64,000 nt of DNA from Metopolophium dirhodum (GCF_019925205.1 NC_083562.1:4216001-4280000); one strand, 5' to 3'; shown: positions 47,172-62,585, numbered from the stretch's first letter. Notes: generated by a model not told the origin, from the sequence alone. Program-made: numbers and translations.

Positions 47172-50129
47172 CCTACGCTCCGCGACCTTTATGAGACGTC
47201 CGGCGCGTAATCCTCGGGAATCTTGCGAATTTCATGTTTATTAAATTATATTTGTAAGTACTAAACCACTAAGGTACTTATACTTCCTAATAGTTTCTAC
47301 CAGCGCTATCATCTACCTATATTAAACATTTATTAATTAAATTATTAATTATTATATCATATTATCAACGAATTACAAAATATGAAATATGATTTAGGAC
47401 CATATTGTGACTATAATAATATAAAATCAAAAATGTCCAAAAAAGTATATTCATACATACACATTATATTTTAATTTATTTCAACAGAATAATGGGCTCC
47501 ATGCGTAATTAGAGGGTATTTTACCAAGCAAACTTATGTCTATGAAAATATGGTTTCAATCATTTAATTATGTAGTCATTCGAGTGCAATGTAATCGAAT
47601 GAGAAAAACAATATTAGTTAAACCGTTAAATTATTTTGATAGGTATTGTAATAAAACTATCACATCTATAGTTGCAAATATAAATTATTTATAAAATAAT
47701 GAATAATTAATACTTACCTATTGTAGTTCAATCTGATTTTATATTACAAAAACAGTTATACCGATTACCGATGCACACTTTTCCAAAAAAAACTTTTGAT
47801 TTAATACATTTAAACATAATAAAAATAATAAACTACCCAAGTGTTGAGGCCATAATATAATGCAATGTGCGTTTTTATAACGGAAAATATTGATTTTTTT
47901 TTAAACGAATTATCCAAAATTATTGCATTCGAAACTGACACGAATATTAAATCATAATATAATATATTATTATATAGTGCGTTATACACCGTGTTTGATG
48001 TCAGTAACTTACCATTATTTTAGACTCGACCGTTTGAAATTTGATTACCTACCTACATACCAAACTGTTTATTGACAGCACGTATTTAACCAATCTTGTA
48101 TAATATAACTTTAATACAATTATTGCACGCGAATGAGTATCTCAATATTTTTTAAGTCTGTTCAATATTTCAATCGTAGGCACACACACACACAATACAG
48201 TATACAACAAGTTCTGTTTTAAGACTTTGACTAGTATATTATTAAATTATTTATTGAAAACTAGATTCACTACGGTATATAGTGACATTATAATATCATA
48301 TCCGGACGAGTAATTTTTTGATATCTGTTTAATATTGCAAAGTCCATTGTGATGTCGTGATAATATAATACGCATATGCCTACACAAACGGGTGCGCAAT
48401 TGACGATTTGATGTGCACGTACAGCTCATTTATTTATTTTTTATCGCCTAAATACGCGGCGGCAACAACGCATATAGTATACACTAAAACAAGAGTGCGT
48501 GTATATATTATACGCGATTTCGGACATTGGCCGAACGCTGTACATATATAGAAGGAAATTAAATTTCCCAAGAGGAAAGTCAAAAGGTAATTTCCAACGA
48601 CCTAAACGCGAGCGTTTCTCAGGCGGTTCATTTGGACGGTTTGTTTTTTTTTATTTTACCCTTTCACGAATCTCTACTAGCAGATCTCTTCGCTCCCGTA
48701 TACCTACCTATATATATATAAATGGAAATAACAGCGCGTGTTCCAAAGTTTGATGTGGGTGAAGGGGTGGATGGTGGGGTTGGGGTGGCGAAATAGCAAC
48801 GCCGACATTATATTTTGGCGACGAGGAGTCTTGGCGCAGTTATCTGCAATGTTATTATAGGTATATCACGGACCACGGTGGACCATTGCTCTATTGTACC
48901 AGACAATAATAATAATAATAATAATGATAATTGTAAGCACTCGAGTAGGTAATCAGCAGCTGACGAAGAAGCCGCAAGTGCCGTCATAATTTCCTCGGTT
49001 GTCAAACATACGAATAATAATTTTAAATATAAATTCTTCTGCGCGTGTTTTATTACCTACGCGTATTATGCCAGTAAATGACGCGTATATAGGCGTAGGC
49101 ATAATATAATATGCAAATTATACGCACTCGTGGAGATTTCACGAGCTGCACGGGGTAGGGTTCTTATTATATGTATATATACACCATATAGAAATCTGTG
49201 AATATTATATATTATTATATGGACGAACGGAAAAACTTTAGCCGTAACAATTTCACGATATTTTTCTCGGGCGCCGAGTCGTTGTAGGGACGGCGTAGGT
49301 ATATATAAACGCAACTATTGTGTCAAAAATAAAACCACCGACGGATCTCTATACCTATACGGCTATACCCATTGCCCATGGTTTAATATACTACCGTAAT
49401 GTGAGCATGACAACCTATACAATATAAACGGTCAAAATCGACAACGATTTACGCGATAAAACTTATGTTTAAACATTTTTTAAATTTAAAGCATATATAT
49501 AATATATAATATTTTATATCGTAATAATATGTGGCCGAAACAATTTTATTCACGTCCTAAGCATAATATATACATACCGGCGCGTTGATATCATATTTAT
49601 TTTATCCGATTACCGTTTACACTGCACGCGTATTATAGTAGTGGAAGGTTGTTATTGCTAAAGCTGTCAATTCGTTTTTCGATTCGGTACAACAATAATA
49701 ATATATGGGGGAAATGGTGCTTTAGTGTGTTCACGTTTTCTTTCGTACCTATACATATATATATATGGGTTTAAACGGACACGTTGCGGTGAAGTCGTTG
49801 AGCAAATACTGTATACGGATACGTACAGAATATTATATCTATAGACAAATATATTATACATATAATATAATATTTGTATAATTTTTTCCGCTTTTATGAA
49901 AATAAAAGAGATCCGGACACTCGTCGTACACACTTATATACATAATATTTGTACAGGTATTCCACGGGCATTGAAAACTCGCCGTGTCGGTTGTATTGAA
50001 TTTCTGTTAAATTTCTACGCTACGTGTATATATTTTAAGCGCAAATAAAATGTCGCTAAAACGACAATTAATGATTTTTTATTCTAATTTTTGTAACCAG
50101 TTATAATCGTTATTTACTGATGTGTATAC
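47172..50129. other. Gene-free stretch
   Basis: AT-rich with CpG-richer patches near 48440-48700 and 49060-49300. A (TAA)n-type run lies at about 48906-48927. Frames on either strand lack ATG-plus-splice support. Confidence 0.45.
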
Positions 50130-50860
50130 ATGGGGATTGGGGAAGAATACCTCTCAGATCTCTATATAAACCTATTTTCCAAAGACAAAAGCACCCCTTG
50201 TTTCACATTTATATTTGACATATCTATTAGAGTTATGAATGGTTTCCAAGTACACCCTATGCGGTGGCGATCACACCCCCCAACTACAAGGGATTGCCAA
50301 AGTACAAATCTATTCTCGAGCGTTAAAAATTAACCATCCAATCCATCACGTTCCTAATAAAAAACCTACGGCCGTGGAGTCTCTTTTTGACTCTACACCG
50401 CTCACCATGGTGAAACTGTAGTCCAAGCCATCTAATGTCTCCCTCGCTTCAGAGTTTCAGACCACAACTGTATTAAAATACCTAGCAATTACAATTCCAT
50501 AAATGATACTTCGTTGTCTAAATTTCTTTCTGAACCGACTTCATAAATTAACCCTCTTCTTTCCCTTCTTATTTACGGTATTGCACAAACAATAGATACA
50601 ATGGTGTGTGTATATATTTTATCTAATAATTGGTCATTTATGTTATATCCATTCTAATTTCGCTCATTTTATTATTATATCATTAATTAATATAATATAT
50701 TATATATATATACCTATTATGCACCTTTATTATTTTATAATCATCAAATAAAATAAAATAAAAAATAATAAACTAAATTATCTATTATTTATCATGTAAC
50801 TGTATAGAGTTGTTGTAATAACTTTTTGTTAAAAAAAATAAATAGTCTCAGTAGACACCA
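50130..50860 (+). mobile_element. Possible LINE 3' end
   Basis: A C-terminal-like frame (MVSKYTLCGGDHTPQLQG ... ending at 50421) is followed by a C-rich then AT-rich tail and 'AACTTTTTGTTAAAAAAAAT' with AATAAAT at about 50840, which is the usual look of an insect LINE 3' UTR. No diagnostic reverse-transcriptase motif is present, so this is tentative. Confidence 0.22.
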
Positions 50861-53800
50861 GTTTCATTAAAATTCTTATGTAACACTATTTATGATGAAC
50901 TAAAACATTGACAGTGTATACCTGTGATCTCCAAGGAGCATAACTCATAAGTCATAAGGATTCTAAATTAAAACAATCAAGAACAGGTAGAATGTGAATG
51001 ATGTGATGATGTGGAAGGTTCACTATGAATATTATATTTTATATCGTATAAATCTCTAAGGAACCTTTCTTGAATACAGAATACTCTTCATGTCGACATA
51101 TAGGCTGTTAAAACACTTTTACGAGTATAGGTATAGTGATAGTAGCTGATAAATGAGCACACAGCTTTAACAACGTGGACAAAAAAAAAAAACTGTAAAA
51201 ATCTACTACAAAAATAAACAGGATTCATAATGTAATACAATATAATATTTTAATATTGGGATTTGGTAGCCAGATCAGCTGGGATTTACCAAACTTTTTT
51301 AGAAAATTGACTTCAGTTAAAAATAAATTACAAGAATACTTGAATGTTATTCTGCCTAAATCTCAAAACATATTAACAATGTTATATTTATTATTACTAT
51401 TAAAACTGTTATTTTCGATTTATTGTAAAATACTTTAAATACATCAACAACCGCTCGATAAAAAGCTTACTATATATTCATACGAATAATTATTGAATCG
51501 TGACGATTATAAATAAAATCATCATTCTAATATGAGTAATATATGACGTATATATTATATATTGTATTCAGCTGTAAAATTCTAGTCATTATTTTCTTCC
51601 TGAAAAAAATCGACAGTATTAAATATAATATATGTTCTCGTCACTTTATAATACGATCAGTCATCGGTGTGTATTATAACAACTAATTAACCAAAATGCA
51701 TTCGTGTTTTTTCAAATTAAATATAAGTGGACATACATATAAATATATGATATTATTTATAGTATTTTACAATGATTATAAGGGTCTTTGCATCGCAGGC
51801 TACAGCACGAAATAACAAGGTAAAAAATATCTTTAATAACTATTATATAATATAAAATATTGTATATAAAAGATAAGCGTAATAACCATGCGAAACAATC
51901 GCACAGAAATAGGGGTGAGCGATGGATGGAGCCTGCAGGTAGGTGGTTGGTAGGTATATAGTGAATGCCGGGCCGGTAAAAAGATCGAAAAGATAAATTA
52001 GTAACATCGTGAAAGACAATCTTAAAAAAAAAACAAACTAAACGATTACAATAATAAACCTATTAATAAGCCGTTTTTTTTTTTAATATTTTTATTTTTT
52101 TTTGTTCGTCATAACTTATTAGAATTCAATTAAATAATAATATAAAATTTAACAAAAAGTTAAATTGTTTTGGTATTGGCGGTATTATTGCTGAGGAAAA
52201 TAATTTGAATTTAATTTATAAAAATTAAATCATTTTATAATTTACGTTTAATTATGACACTTCATTTATGTTCAATTAAATCAGGAAAAACACTTGGAGA
52301 ATTTCAAAAGACGTAAATCATTATAATTGCTCTTATATTGTATACATTAAATAAGTAACGACATTATTGGACTTTGAAAATTATGAGAATTACATAATAT
52401 GATTCGAATACAATTCCAATCATTTTTTAACGTGAGTTTTGAAGAACCCTAACCATATTATAATGTTTGCGGAGAGAGAAATATTTGTGATATAAATAAC
52501 TCGGGCTGAACAATTTTTTAATATATTCGGTTTTTTCTATGATGTCAAATATTAACCACGATAATATACTTAGATTCTTAGATGTCTGTGGGTGATGTGG
52601 AGAATCTCTCTCTTCTTGTACCTATATATAATAATATAATATAGTGGCCGGTCATCCCCCGGTTACCGGATTTGCCACGCACGCTCACACATGTGAGAGT
52701 TATTTGCTGGACCACGAATGCACTCGAAAACGTTTAAGTGCACACGTGGAAACCGAGTTAAGTCATATTATACATTCGAGGTTAATTTTGGCCGGCCGAA
52801 AAATGTGTTTCTCCGTGATTGAAACTCGGGGGACGAAAGAATTTTCAATACGTCCACCAAGTGTTATAGTTCTATACATTATATGCGGCACGTATATTAT
52901 GCGGTATTTGAAAAACAAATTCGTACGTGTTTGCCTGCTGTGGTCTATTGAGTGTGTGTGTGTGTGTGTATATATATAAATTACACATACCTAATATGTT
53001 TATATGTAGCGTGTAGGTAGGTATATATTGTGTGTTGACAGGCCGTGTGTGTAACAATGAATGTGTAACATATATTACACTATGTGTGTATAGAGGTAGG
53101 TATAATAGTGTGTGTATAGCGTCGGCGTGCGGCGTATAATATAATAGCGCATAGAAATACGATGGGACCCTGTAAACACCACTACGGCGTCGGTCAATCG
53201 GATTGAAATTTTATAAAATCTATCGGACGATGCTATACATATAATAAAAGACGCGAAACGTTTTCATCGTCGAAAATAAAATAAAAAAATATATATAATT
53301 TACAAAGACGTCTCTGTATATCCGGGTCTTCCTGCTTATAACATAACGGAACGCAATCCATTCATCAATGCGCGTTGTCGATATTTATCATTATGTATGT
53401 CACACATAACATAAATATATATATATATACGCAAAGATTCCTCTCTCCAGCTCGCTATACCACCTACGGCGCGGGAGAGGACAGAATTAAATTTACGTGT
53501 CCGAAACGTGGTAATCTCCAAAGGTCCGTTTTGAACAGTGCTGCTGCGGACGACAGACAATAGTGCAGGGTCGGTGTCTGGTGGAGGTGCACGCACACGA
53601 GCCTGAGAGAGACGGGCCGAGATAAAATAATATACGAAAACACAGCGTGCGGAAGACAAGGTCGGCAGTCTCTATCGGACCGTTATAATAATGTTCAGCC
53701 CCGACCGAATAACTACCCCCCGAGAGCCGCGCACAAAGCCATTAGGAAACCGGTTTTTTCTTTCTGTTTTTCTCATATTATATGATGATTTTTTTTTCCA

Positions 53801-54400
53801 CCGTCTGCGCCGTCGATTTGTTTCTCCTCCTCCTCCCCAAATATCGTATGCGATCGTGTGCAAAGTGGCGTCGAGAATTTTGTGTGCACGGAACACTCGA
53901 AAACCGAAATATCCTTAAGATAATAATAATATATAATATTTTACAGTACGTATATCGCGTGTGAATACGAAAATACGTGTCGAGGGTGTGCGTGTGTGTT
54001 TTGCGGATGATGCTGTGAGAGTCGCATACGTATAATAATAATAATAATAATAATAATATACAATGATTTTTCGACCGGACCGACAGTGGATTTTCGACGA
54101 GTAGTTGTAGGATAGGGTGAAAACATTTTTTTTTTAAAATAAATACGAGACTACAACACGCACTGCCGCTGGCAGACGATGGCAACACGTCTCTATCGCC
54201 GTTTTCGAAAATAATATAATATATAAACGCGTTATAAAGCTTTATCTCGCAGCTCTCCGCGCCCGTGATGTACAATCTATTATATACATACATATGTATA
54301 TAATAATATATAATATTATATTGGTATCATAGGTATGTACGGGTGGTTTTACGCGATAACAATGTGTGCGCTGTGAAAACGATTAAAACACGGCGACGTG

Positions 54401-54440
<40 letters not shown>

Positions 54441-54441
54441 T
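54401..54441. repeat. (TAA)n microsatellite
   Basis: Uninterrupted (ATA)n/(TAA)n of about 40 bases; produces poly-Tyr or poly-Leu frames on the opposite strand. Confidence 0.9.
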
Positions 54442-57059
54442 ACGGACATAATAATAATATATAAGAAAATACTTAGTGAAAATACCAGTGGACCCAGCGG
54501 CAGAGCAGCAGGTAAACCTACCACAATATCGATTACGACGGACGACGTCGTTACCTGGATATTTTACGCGCTTTGCACGAGGTTTTAATCTAATCTGTGG
54601 TTTTAACCGCCGTCGCGCGTCGCCGACAGAATTGATTTACAATTATTATTATTATTTGTCTATTAAAAATTATTATCGTTCAGCGCATAACTTCACTGTA
54701 TATAGCAAAAACAATCAGGTTTGTGTATTTATGAAATAATATGTCGCGACGTGTATATTATAGTCACTCTACTAATAACAACGTCAAAATTAAGTCGGTT
54801 AGTTTAGAGCACGAAATACATAGGTAGGTATTTATTATAAAGAAGCTGTGCATGAATCATATAATTGTAAAATTTCCGGTGGCATTTGAGAGTATAATAT
54901 AATATATACACAATATTATACAATATAAATTGTCATATTGGAAAAAAAAAAACAATCCCATATCTATTAGCAAATCCGTAAAAATCATCGTCGTCGAACA
55001 CACAGACTCGACAGTCTTTAAAAAATGTAAAACATGTCCACATTAATGGAAAATGTAAATACGCGTGTTGTACATTTTTATAATAGCTTTTCAAATACCG
55101 CGGCATTTGTAAAAATGTGTTGAAATATTAAACAAAATATAGACACTGTTTTCGTACGAGAATAATACTTTTGTATTTCACGTTGAAAAACAAACAAACA
55201 ACAATAATTATTTTACCGCACATTACTTTAGGCACGCCATGTGATGTGTGTGAATGGTAATGCTTAAATTACATTAAACATATCAAACTATATAGTATAC
55301 CATTATTTACTTTTGCTACCTACTCTACAACTTTCGTATTGTGATGCGACGTCAAAACGAAAAACAATACTCGACGTTGATTTATTTTTTTGTCAACTGT
55401 TACTATACTATAATATTATTCACTCGTTCGTGTATAGGCAATAAACTTGGGATTTGATTTTTTCGAAATTTTTTTTCTTAAACAGAGTTTAAGCTTGGTC
55501 GATTACATATGCGGTGCATATTCAACACTGATAAGGACTTTAAAGTCAAGTGCTTTTTTTTAGTATTGAGGAAGGTAAATCCACGAACAAGGCTACCGAC
55601 GCTTAACTGAAAAGAAATCGTATACATAACTGAAAACTGATTGCGGGGGAACTAATTGTCATTCTTCTCACTTCCAAGACTTGATGATGCTTGTTCAAAT
55701 ATAAAACAGTGAACGATCGACCTGGAAACGAAGAACGGCTCGGAATGGGGATATAATATATAAATCACAAACGAGACGAAATATCTCTTTTGAGCGTATT
55801 ATTCTATAACATTTGTATATATAATTTATGTGATTGCCTCGAGGCGAAGCACATAAGTTGTGCTAGTCAATGGCCATTGTAGTATACAACGCTTATTGTG
55901 TAAGGTAGGTACTAACGTAGTAATGTTTCGGTGGCAATTTTAAAACCAGGCCAGTTCATGACGTGCGAATTCTGCTCGCGATTAACATTACTCGACCCGA
56001 CTCACCTGTTAATAAGGATTTCCGCGGTTTTATGGACCTAAAGTGATTTTCTCGAAGACGGCGGTGTGGATTTCGGTCGGACGAGTGACGTGGTTGGTTC
56101 AAGTCAGTAGGTCGTCTCAACTTACAAAATATAATAATAGGTCAAGCTCGCAAACTTTGGTTCCCAAATGTACGGTAGGTATAGGCGTATAGCAAGTATA
56201 CTTGAATTGGGAAAAATTATAAGGGGGATGCAATGCAAAATTGTAAATGAAAAAAAAATGGGCGTATGAATATTTAAAACGTTGTATCGATTAGGACACA
56301 GGTTATGAAACTTATTTCGTCCACCACCCGCACTTAGCTCCTAATAATTAGGATACAAGGATGTCCGGAAAAACCGAGGAGTGCGACATGGCTTGCCGAA
56401 ATCGGATGCTGGACCGTCTGAACGACAATATAATAACATACCTGCAAATATGATACGCAGGTGGCATACAGTACTGCGGCTACGGTAGGCGGATTGCACA
56501 ATTTGTAGGACACGAATGTCCGGAGCACCTCGAACTGGTACAATAACACGACGTCATATTTCGCCGTTTATATAATATATTACTTAGGTACACACACACA
56601 GCCCCGTTGACCACCAACGGACACATACTCTCATTGTATACTGCTACCTATATTATGTATATTATATATTATGTTGGCCGCGCGTGTGTAGTAATAATAT
56701 TATTATGGGCCGCGCCACGGGCGAGGAGGACCGCTGCAGCGGACCCACACGACACAACGCGTCTGGGTGAAAAACTGGCATTGTCGTCGACCGAGAAATT
56801 AGCATCGCGAACAGGTACCTCTCCGCGACGATATATTTTATGTACCTATACGCATTATGTATAATAATAATAATATATACTGCACGCGCAAAGGGGCACG
56901 AGCCTAAACGACGAGACACAATGGCATAACATGGGCCGCGTATACCGGTACAGAGTCGGTGTAGGTTAATAATCATATAATAATATACTGACAAACTCGT
57001 ATAATAATAATAATATTATATACGCACAACAGTACAACACTCGCACCGCGGCTATTATA

Positions 57060-57332
57060 CTCTGACCGCGTCCTTGCGTCACACACGCTATTTAGCGTCT
57101 CTCTTCTTCTTCGGCTCGTTGTTCGTACGATGTTTTCATTTTTTTCCAACACTCCGCACGAGGGTCATTTACATGACCCGAAAAGACCTTTTTTTTCTTC
57201 CCTCGTCCGCAAGCGCCGCCGCCGCAGTTAACCGCGACATTGTAATATGGTATACGCGTGAGGGGCGGTATAGGCTGTATATACCGCGGCACATATATTA
57301 TAATATTATATAGGTATGATGACGCTCCCTCC

Positions 57333-57365
<33 letters not shown>

Positions 57366-58300
57366 ATTATACGCGCACGCCGAATTATATTACATATATA
57401 TATATATATATACTATTATTCTAATGCCTATTCTCCCATTCATGAACGACTCGTTGCTCTTTTTTTATTCCTCTCCACACCCAAATGATCGTCGCCCGCG
57501 ATCGTAAGTCGTCATAATATTATGATGCTCACGCCTGCATTGCGAGCGCTCGGGTCTATATATTTATATATATAATGTACTTTAATCATTATTTTTATTA
57601 CTGCAGTCGTACGGGTCGTAATAAATACAGGTGGATTTACCTGAGGTGGCTAGGCGCGCGTCACATCATCGACTCCGCGGTTTCGTACCTTCACAACAAT
57701 ATTGTGTGTAACCTCGCCGATGAATCATTGGCACAGAATTTCCGGCGAGAAACTCGCGGATTCGTCGGAAAACTAAACGACAGTATTATTATTATTACAC
57801 GCAGTCAAGGCGATATTGCCGCCTCTCACCTATAAACATATACATAACGAGAACATCGTATAACAATAATAATAATACTGCCGCAGAAGATTAAACGGCC
57901 TCTTCGCCGGCGCCGCCGCCGCACGTTCTCCCGGTGGTTGGTTGCGGTTATAATAGGTTTTTTTTTCTCCGTTTCGTTTTTTGTTTCGTTCCTCCTGGCA
58001 GCTCTCTTTTAGCGGTTCTCGTGTGTATATTAATACCACCTATATGTATAATATATAATAATAATATTATATATGTATAAATATTATTATGGGCGGTCGA
58101 CGCAGCCGCCGCGCCCTTGAACCACCGCCACTACACTGACGATATAATTTTTAACAGCATGTCGCCTTAAAACCATAGAGTAAAAAGAGTAAAAACTATA
58201 AAGCTTCCTAACTGGCAACACGAGTGGACTCGGTATATCGGAGGTTCCCTTTAGTCGCCTTTTGACCGTGTTCGCTTTTGGACACCACTGCGGCAGGAGC
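57060..58300. promoter_or_regulatory. CpG-richer region with microsatellites
   Basis: Repeated CG-rich pieces (CGCCGCCGCCGCAG at about 57220, GCCGGCGCCGCCGCCGC at about 57907) amid AT microsatellites, (CA)n 57341-57365 and (TA)n at about 57394-57412. Such patches are candidates for promoters/5' leaders, but no transcription unit can be drawn. Confidence 0.25.
57341..57365. repeat. (CA)n microsatellite
   Basis: Twelve or so CA units preceded by a CT-rich tract. Confidence 0.9.
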
Positions 58301-60021
58301 GGCTACACGTCGGGTTTCTTGGAAACGATCGTCGTTGATTTTTAATATTTTTCTTTTTAGGTTCTGCCGAAAACAAATTATTGTTATTATTATTTTTATT
58401 GCGTGTGTGTACACGTACTGCGGTAAAACAACAATAAAATCGTGGGTAAAAGTTATGATTTTTTTTTTTTTGATTTTTTAGTCCCACAATTGTTAGATTT
58501 CGTGCACGCGTGTGCGTAGCGCACATAAACAGGAAGTCTGAAAAACGATACAAAATAATCATCGGGAGAAAAGTAAACGTTTAACTATATAATATTATGT
58601 ATTAGATAAAATATAAATTTTGTAATATTATAATTAATATATTTTATACATGTAAGTACCTACTAATAGTACCTACCCACTACCACATACCACCGCAGAT
58701 CTGAGGAGCTGTACTATATTTCGTGTACGCGATATTCGATTTTATTGTTTTTATTTTAAAAAATCGTTGGTGAAAAATCATATGGAAGAAAATTAGATAC
58801 ACCCCGCATTATTATATCAAAGAAAAACTGACAGACTTTTTTCTTCACTTATTTAGTTTTTATTAGGTTGTGAAAGTTGCACAATAGCAAAGTTTTTCAA
58901 CCGTTATTTTTCCTATCTTTTTACATAATAACTTACCAATAGGTAGACAAATTCGGTATTTTATAAATGAACCATCAAACGAGAAAAAATATGCATACGC
59001 TTGAAAAGGAAATAATAATTATTGCATCCTGTCGTAATATTGAATAATATTGATTCAAATAAAAACAAGTAATTCCAATTTCAAACTTTTTAACTACTAA
59101 AAAAAATGTTTGGGTATAAAGTTTTAAAAAAAAAATTGTGCTCAGGAAATGAAGTGTTAAACAGTAAAATGTAAAATATAGTTGCCACCCAGGATATAAA
59201 TTATTTAATAATTATAATATATTTTTAAATGACATTTTTTAACTGAATTTTAAAATTTAAATGCATTATAATATTATTAATAATAAAAATATTGCTATTA
59301 AACAATTAGCGAATACTTTAAATCGTTTTGAATATTAAAATCTAAAAATAAAACTATGTAATACACAACATGCTGTTAATAAAAAATATAAATATAAATG
59401 TACGTATTTTAATGTATATAAATATTTTATTGAAAATCGATTATAGAAACAAAATGTAATTTGTTAAAGGTAATACGGTTAAATATATTTTCATGAAAAT
59501 TAGTTGTTTGAAAACTTACAATAATTACTCAAAAGTATAAACAGTGATTTATTTTGTAGGCATTAATATTTATTACTTACTAGCCGAGTACCTAAATACT
59601 ATTATTCACAAATCGTCAGTGAAATATTTAGAAAACTTAATTTCTTTGTAATTTACTATAGAGATAATTGCAAATCATAAAATAAAAAGCACGCCGATAA
59701 CTCCAATTCCAATTTCGAATGTCCAATTTATTATTTTCCAGTTGATTTCCATTGACCTCTTAAAGCCGGTCAGATATAATATTTTGATGTGAATACGATT
59801 CAATTTCGAAAATTATTAATCATTTTAAAATTCCTATGTATTATGTTTTTATACGGAACAACTAACAAGAAGTATAATTGTTGTAAACTTAATGTTGTAT
59901 ATTATATAATACTCGTATTGTCGTGCCACCCTCAAAATTTCGTTTCGCATTAACGACTGCAGTACAGTACCTACCAATAGGGTTTTGTGTTTTTATTAGT
60001 TGCTGTGCTGGCGGGCACGAT

Positions 60022-60285
60022 ATGGGCATTAATCGAACCTTGTTTTTTATTATTATTATTAATTTATTCGTTCACACGTTCCTTCAACAATCGACAGATG
60101 AAAAACTCGCGACATCGCGTGTGGTTCCCAGATTTAAGTCAGGTGTAAGTCAGAAAATCTCGGTTGCCAATCGGCCGAGTTTGTTCAACGAGTTGGTAAA
60201 TATTTGTCATGACAAAATAAATCAGAACGAAATTTGCTTTGAACGTGAAACAGCAATTGATGGTTTCCGTTGTAACTTCCAATGA
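60022..60285 (+). CDS. Candidate small secreted protein ORF
   Basis: ATG at 60022 opens 87 codons: MGINRTLFFIIIINLFVHTF then LQQSTDEKL, a good signal-peptide pattern (basic N-region, hydrophobic core of about 14, polar cleavage region), followed by a polar, mixed-composition tail with three Cys (NICHDK, EICFER, FRCNF) and TGA. The frame extends upstream without ATG. A GTGTAAGT inside could act as a 5' splice site, so the frame may be only a first exon. No family recognised. Small secreted proteins are common in aphids, but this one rests on a single frame. Confidence 0.3.
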   Translation: MGINRTLFFIIIINLFVHTFLQQSTDEKLATSRVVPRFKSGVSQKISVANRPSLFNELVNICHDKINQNEICFERETAIDGFRCNFQ

Positions 60286-62585
60286 AACATTATCCCTCTG
60301 GTGAGCGCATGTGTTCTACCCGAAATCAGACACGAATCAATGGTTTCCTGTCCTTCATCATATATATATATATACGCATTCATTGGCCGTTCCCATTAAC
60401 AATATATAAATATTAGGTATGTACTACTATCGATAATTGACCATTTTTTATTATTATAAATATTTATCAAAAACATATATTTAAGTCAACATTTTTATAT
60501 TTTAAATAAAAAATACTGGTATAAATATTTTTGTGCTAAATATTAATACTATAAACTATATCTGCACATTTGGTTTTTTTTTACAATTTTTTAACTTAAA
60601 AACGATTATACTTATATAAAATATTTTTGGAAAATTAATTACATTGTATTTATTTTATAATATTAATTGTCTATCATAACATTTATCACAAATGCTCAAT
60701 ATCACAATATTATAATCCTTATTAATTTAAACTTCACCGTTTAAGTTATTAATATTTTAAATTTGACATAAAAATTAATAGTAACTGTTCAATCTTAAAA
60801 GAAAAATTATTAAATAATTAAATTTTATTATTTTTAGTTTTAATGTTTCACCACGTCCGTACAAAAAATTAAAAGTATTTATTTTTTAATTACTTAAAAG
60901 AGTTAAGACAATTAACAATTATAGAGACAACTTTATTGAATAATTGAATACCTGCGGTTACGCGGGTTTTTTAATCCCACATTTTTTTAATTTTAGCTTG
61001 ATAAACTATGTACCCAACTTACCTCCATAAACATGTTATATATTTTATTTACTTACTGACTACGTAAAAATATTTAACTATTTTAACGAATACTTCGAAA
61101 CGATATGGTTTGTTTTTAGTTCCATGCACAAATGCACAATACATTTTGGTTCTAATTTAAAAATATTTTTGTTTTTTTGAAAAAAGCAAATTCTTCAAAA
61201 CTACGCAGTCCCACCTCTTAAGTCTTTCCTGCGATCACATCACTGTTATTATGTAATTAGCCGAGAATCCGAACAGACAGTTAATTTTTTTTCCAGGAGG
61301 GTAATAAAAAAAAAAAAAAACAACAATAATAATTATTAAATATTGTATATTACTATATTATATATTGTAGTACCTACCTATATATACAACATCTGATATA
61401 ATATTATTATATTATATACGCATATAAATATGTTTAGGTAGGTCGTATAGGTATATAAACACACTCACATCGTGTGAAGGGTGTTTCGTACATTTCTCAT
61501 CCCCTCCACTATACCGTTCACGGCGATTCACTATAATAATGATGACGACTACGAGAAACCTACCGACCTTGAAACGACAGGGCGCGCGCACACACAAACG
61601 CACAGATTTATACCCCTCCACCTCACCTCCATCCACGAAAACAACCCTCTGCGCCTCGTCATCTTCGGCTCACACACGCACACACACACGCACCAGCACA
61701 TGTGTACAATATAATGTTGTCGGACGGCCAAGCCTCTAGATTCCATCACATATACCGCTCTCGCCGAGCACAGTTCCAGACAAAACCATCGCCAAACTGG
61801 CGCCTCTCGAAAACGCGCATTATATAATGGTGCGTACATCTTCTCTGTACGCGCATTATACCAGTCGGCGTAAAATATTGGCCATGTCGGGGATCCGCCT
61901 ACCTGTTATACACGTTATGAAGGGGGCAGGGGAGATTTTTAAATTAAACGAAAGCCAAAAAATATATAATAATAATAACCATTATGATATGTTTTATTGT
62001 GTGTTGTGTTGTACAAGAGAATATCTGCAGCCAGATGAATTCTGGATGTAGCATATGTATATATACTTAATATATATTATATACTATATAATAAGTATAA
62101 AGATGAAAAAACGATTTATCAATATAAAACTACTATAAATAATCATAATAATTTAACGCGTGTGTGCACGATTCTGTGTGTTCATGCCGAATTTTCCCAC
62201 ACGATATAATATAATACCGGCAGTGTTCCTTCTGAGCCAGTACCAGCTATTGTTTACGATAATCATAAAACTAACTCAATGATTTGTTTTTACATAGGTT
62301 AGGGGGTTATAACTATTTTATTATGGCGCTTGAGCGCGCTGTTTGCAGCGTTTGAGTCGAGTCATATTTAATTTTAAACGCCGATACATTATTAATTTCA
62401 ATACGTTAATTACAATTAAAAAAATTAATAGAGCAACATATTATCCTACCTGAGGTCTTAATAAAAATTATAAATTTTTCCATAATAAGTCGATACCTAG
62501 CCATAAATGTAGTCATTTTTACATCATTGTTTTTGGTTACGATTCTTATACCTCTTGCGGTGTTTGGCCTAGTTCAACAATTTTA
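60286..62585. other. Gene-free stretch
   Basis: AT-rich to 61400, then CA-rich microsatellite sequence (about 61670-61692) and mixed sequence. Frames at 61412-61839 are on CA/GT repeats. Confidence 0.5.

Larger units (their letters stand above)
50861..59900. other. Long non-coding stretch with microsatellites and CpG-rich patches
   Basis: No exon I can defend. GC/CpG-richer patches occur at about 53100-53900, 54100-54620, 56690-56830 and 57060-58300. (GT)n lies at about 52951-52970, (ATA)n at about 54028-54060. At 55831-55869 'GAGGCGAAGCACATAAG' then 'TTGTGCTAG' resembles a LINE terminal phrase. Frames up to 171 codons (53778-54293, minus) run through triplet repeats and are not genes. This may be intron or upstream region of a gene outside the window. 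Confidence 0.4.

Noticed and set aside
53778..54293. 171-codon minus-strand frame, the longest simple ORF right of the gap
   Set aside because: It runs through (ATA)n and other low-complexity sequence, has no recognisable domain and is in a different frame from nearby protein-like stretches.
56442..56552. Protein-like minus-strand stretch (LLYQFEVLRTFVSYKL...) ending in CAG followed by GTATGT
   Set aside because: A good 5' splice site, but upstream there is an in-frame stop with no ATG and no 3' splice site between, so it cannot be an exon as it stands.
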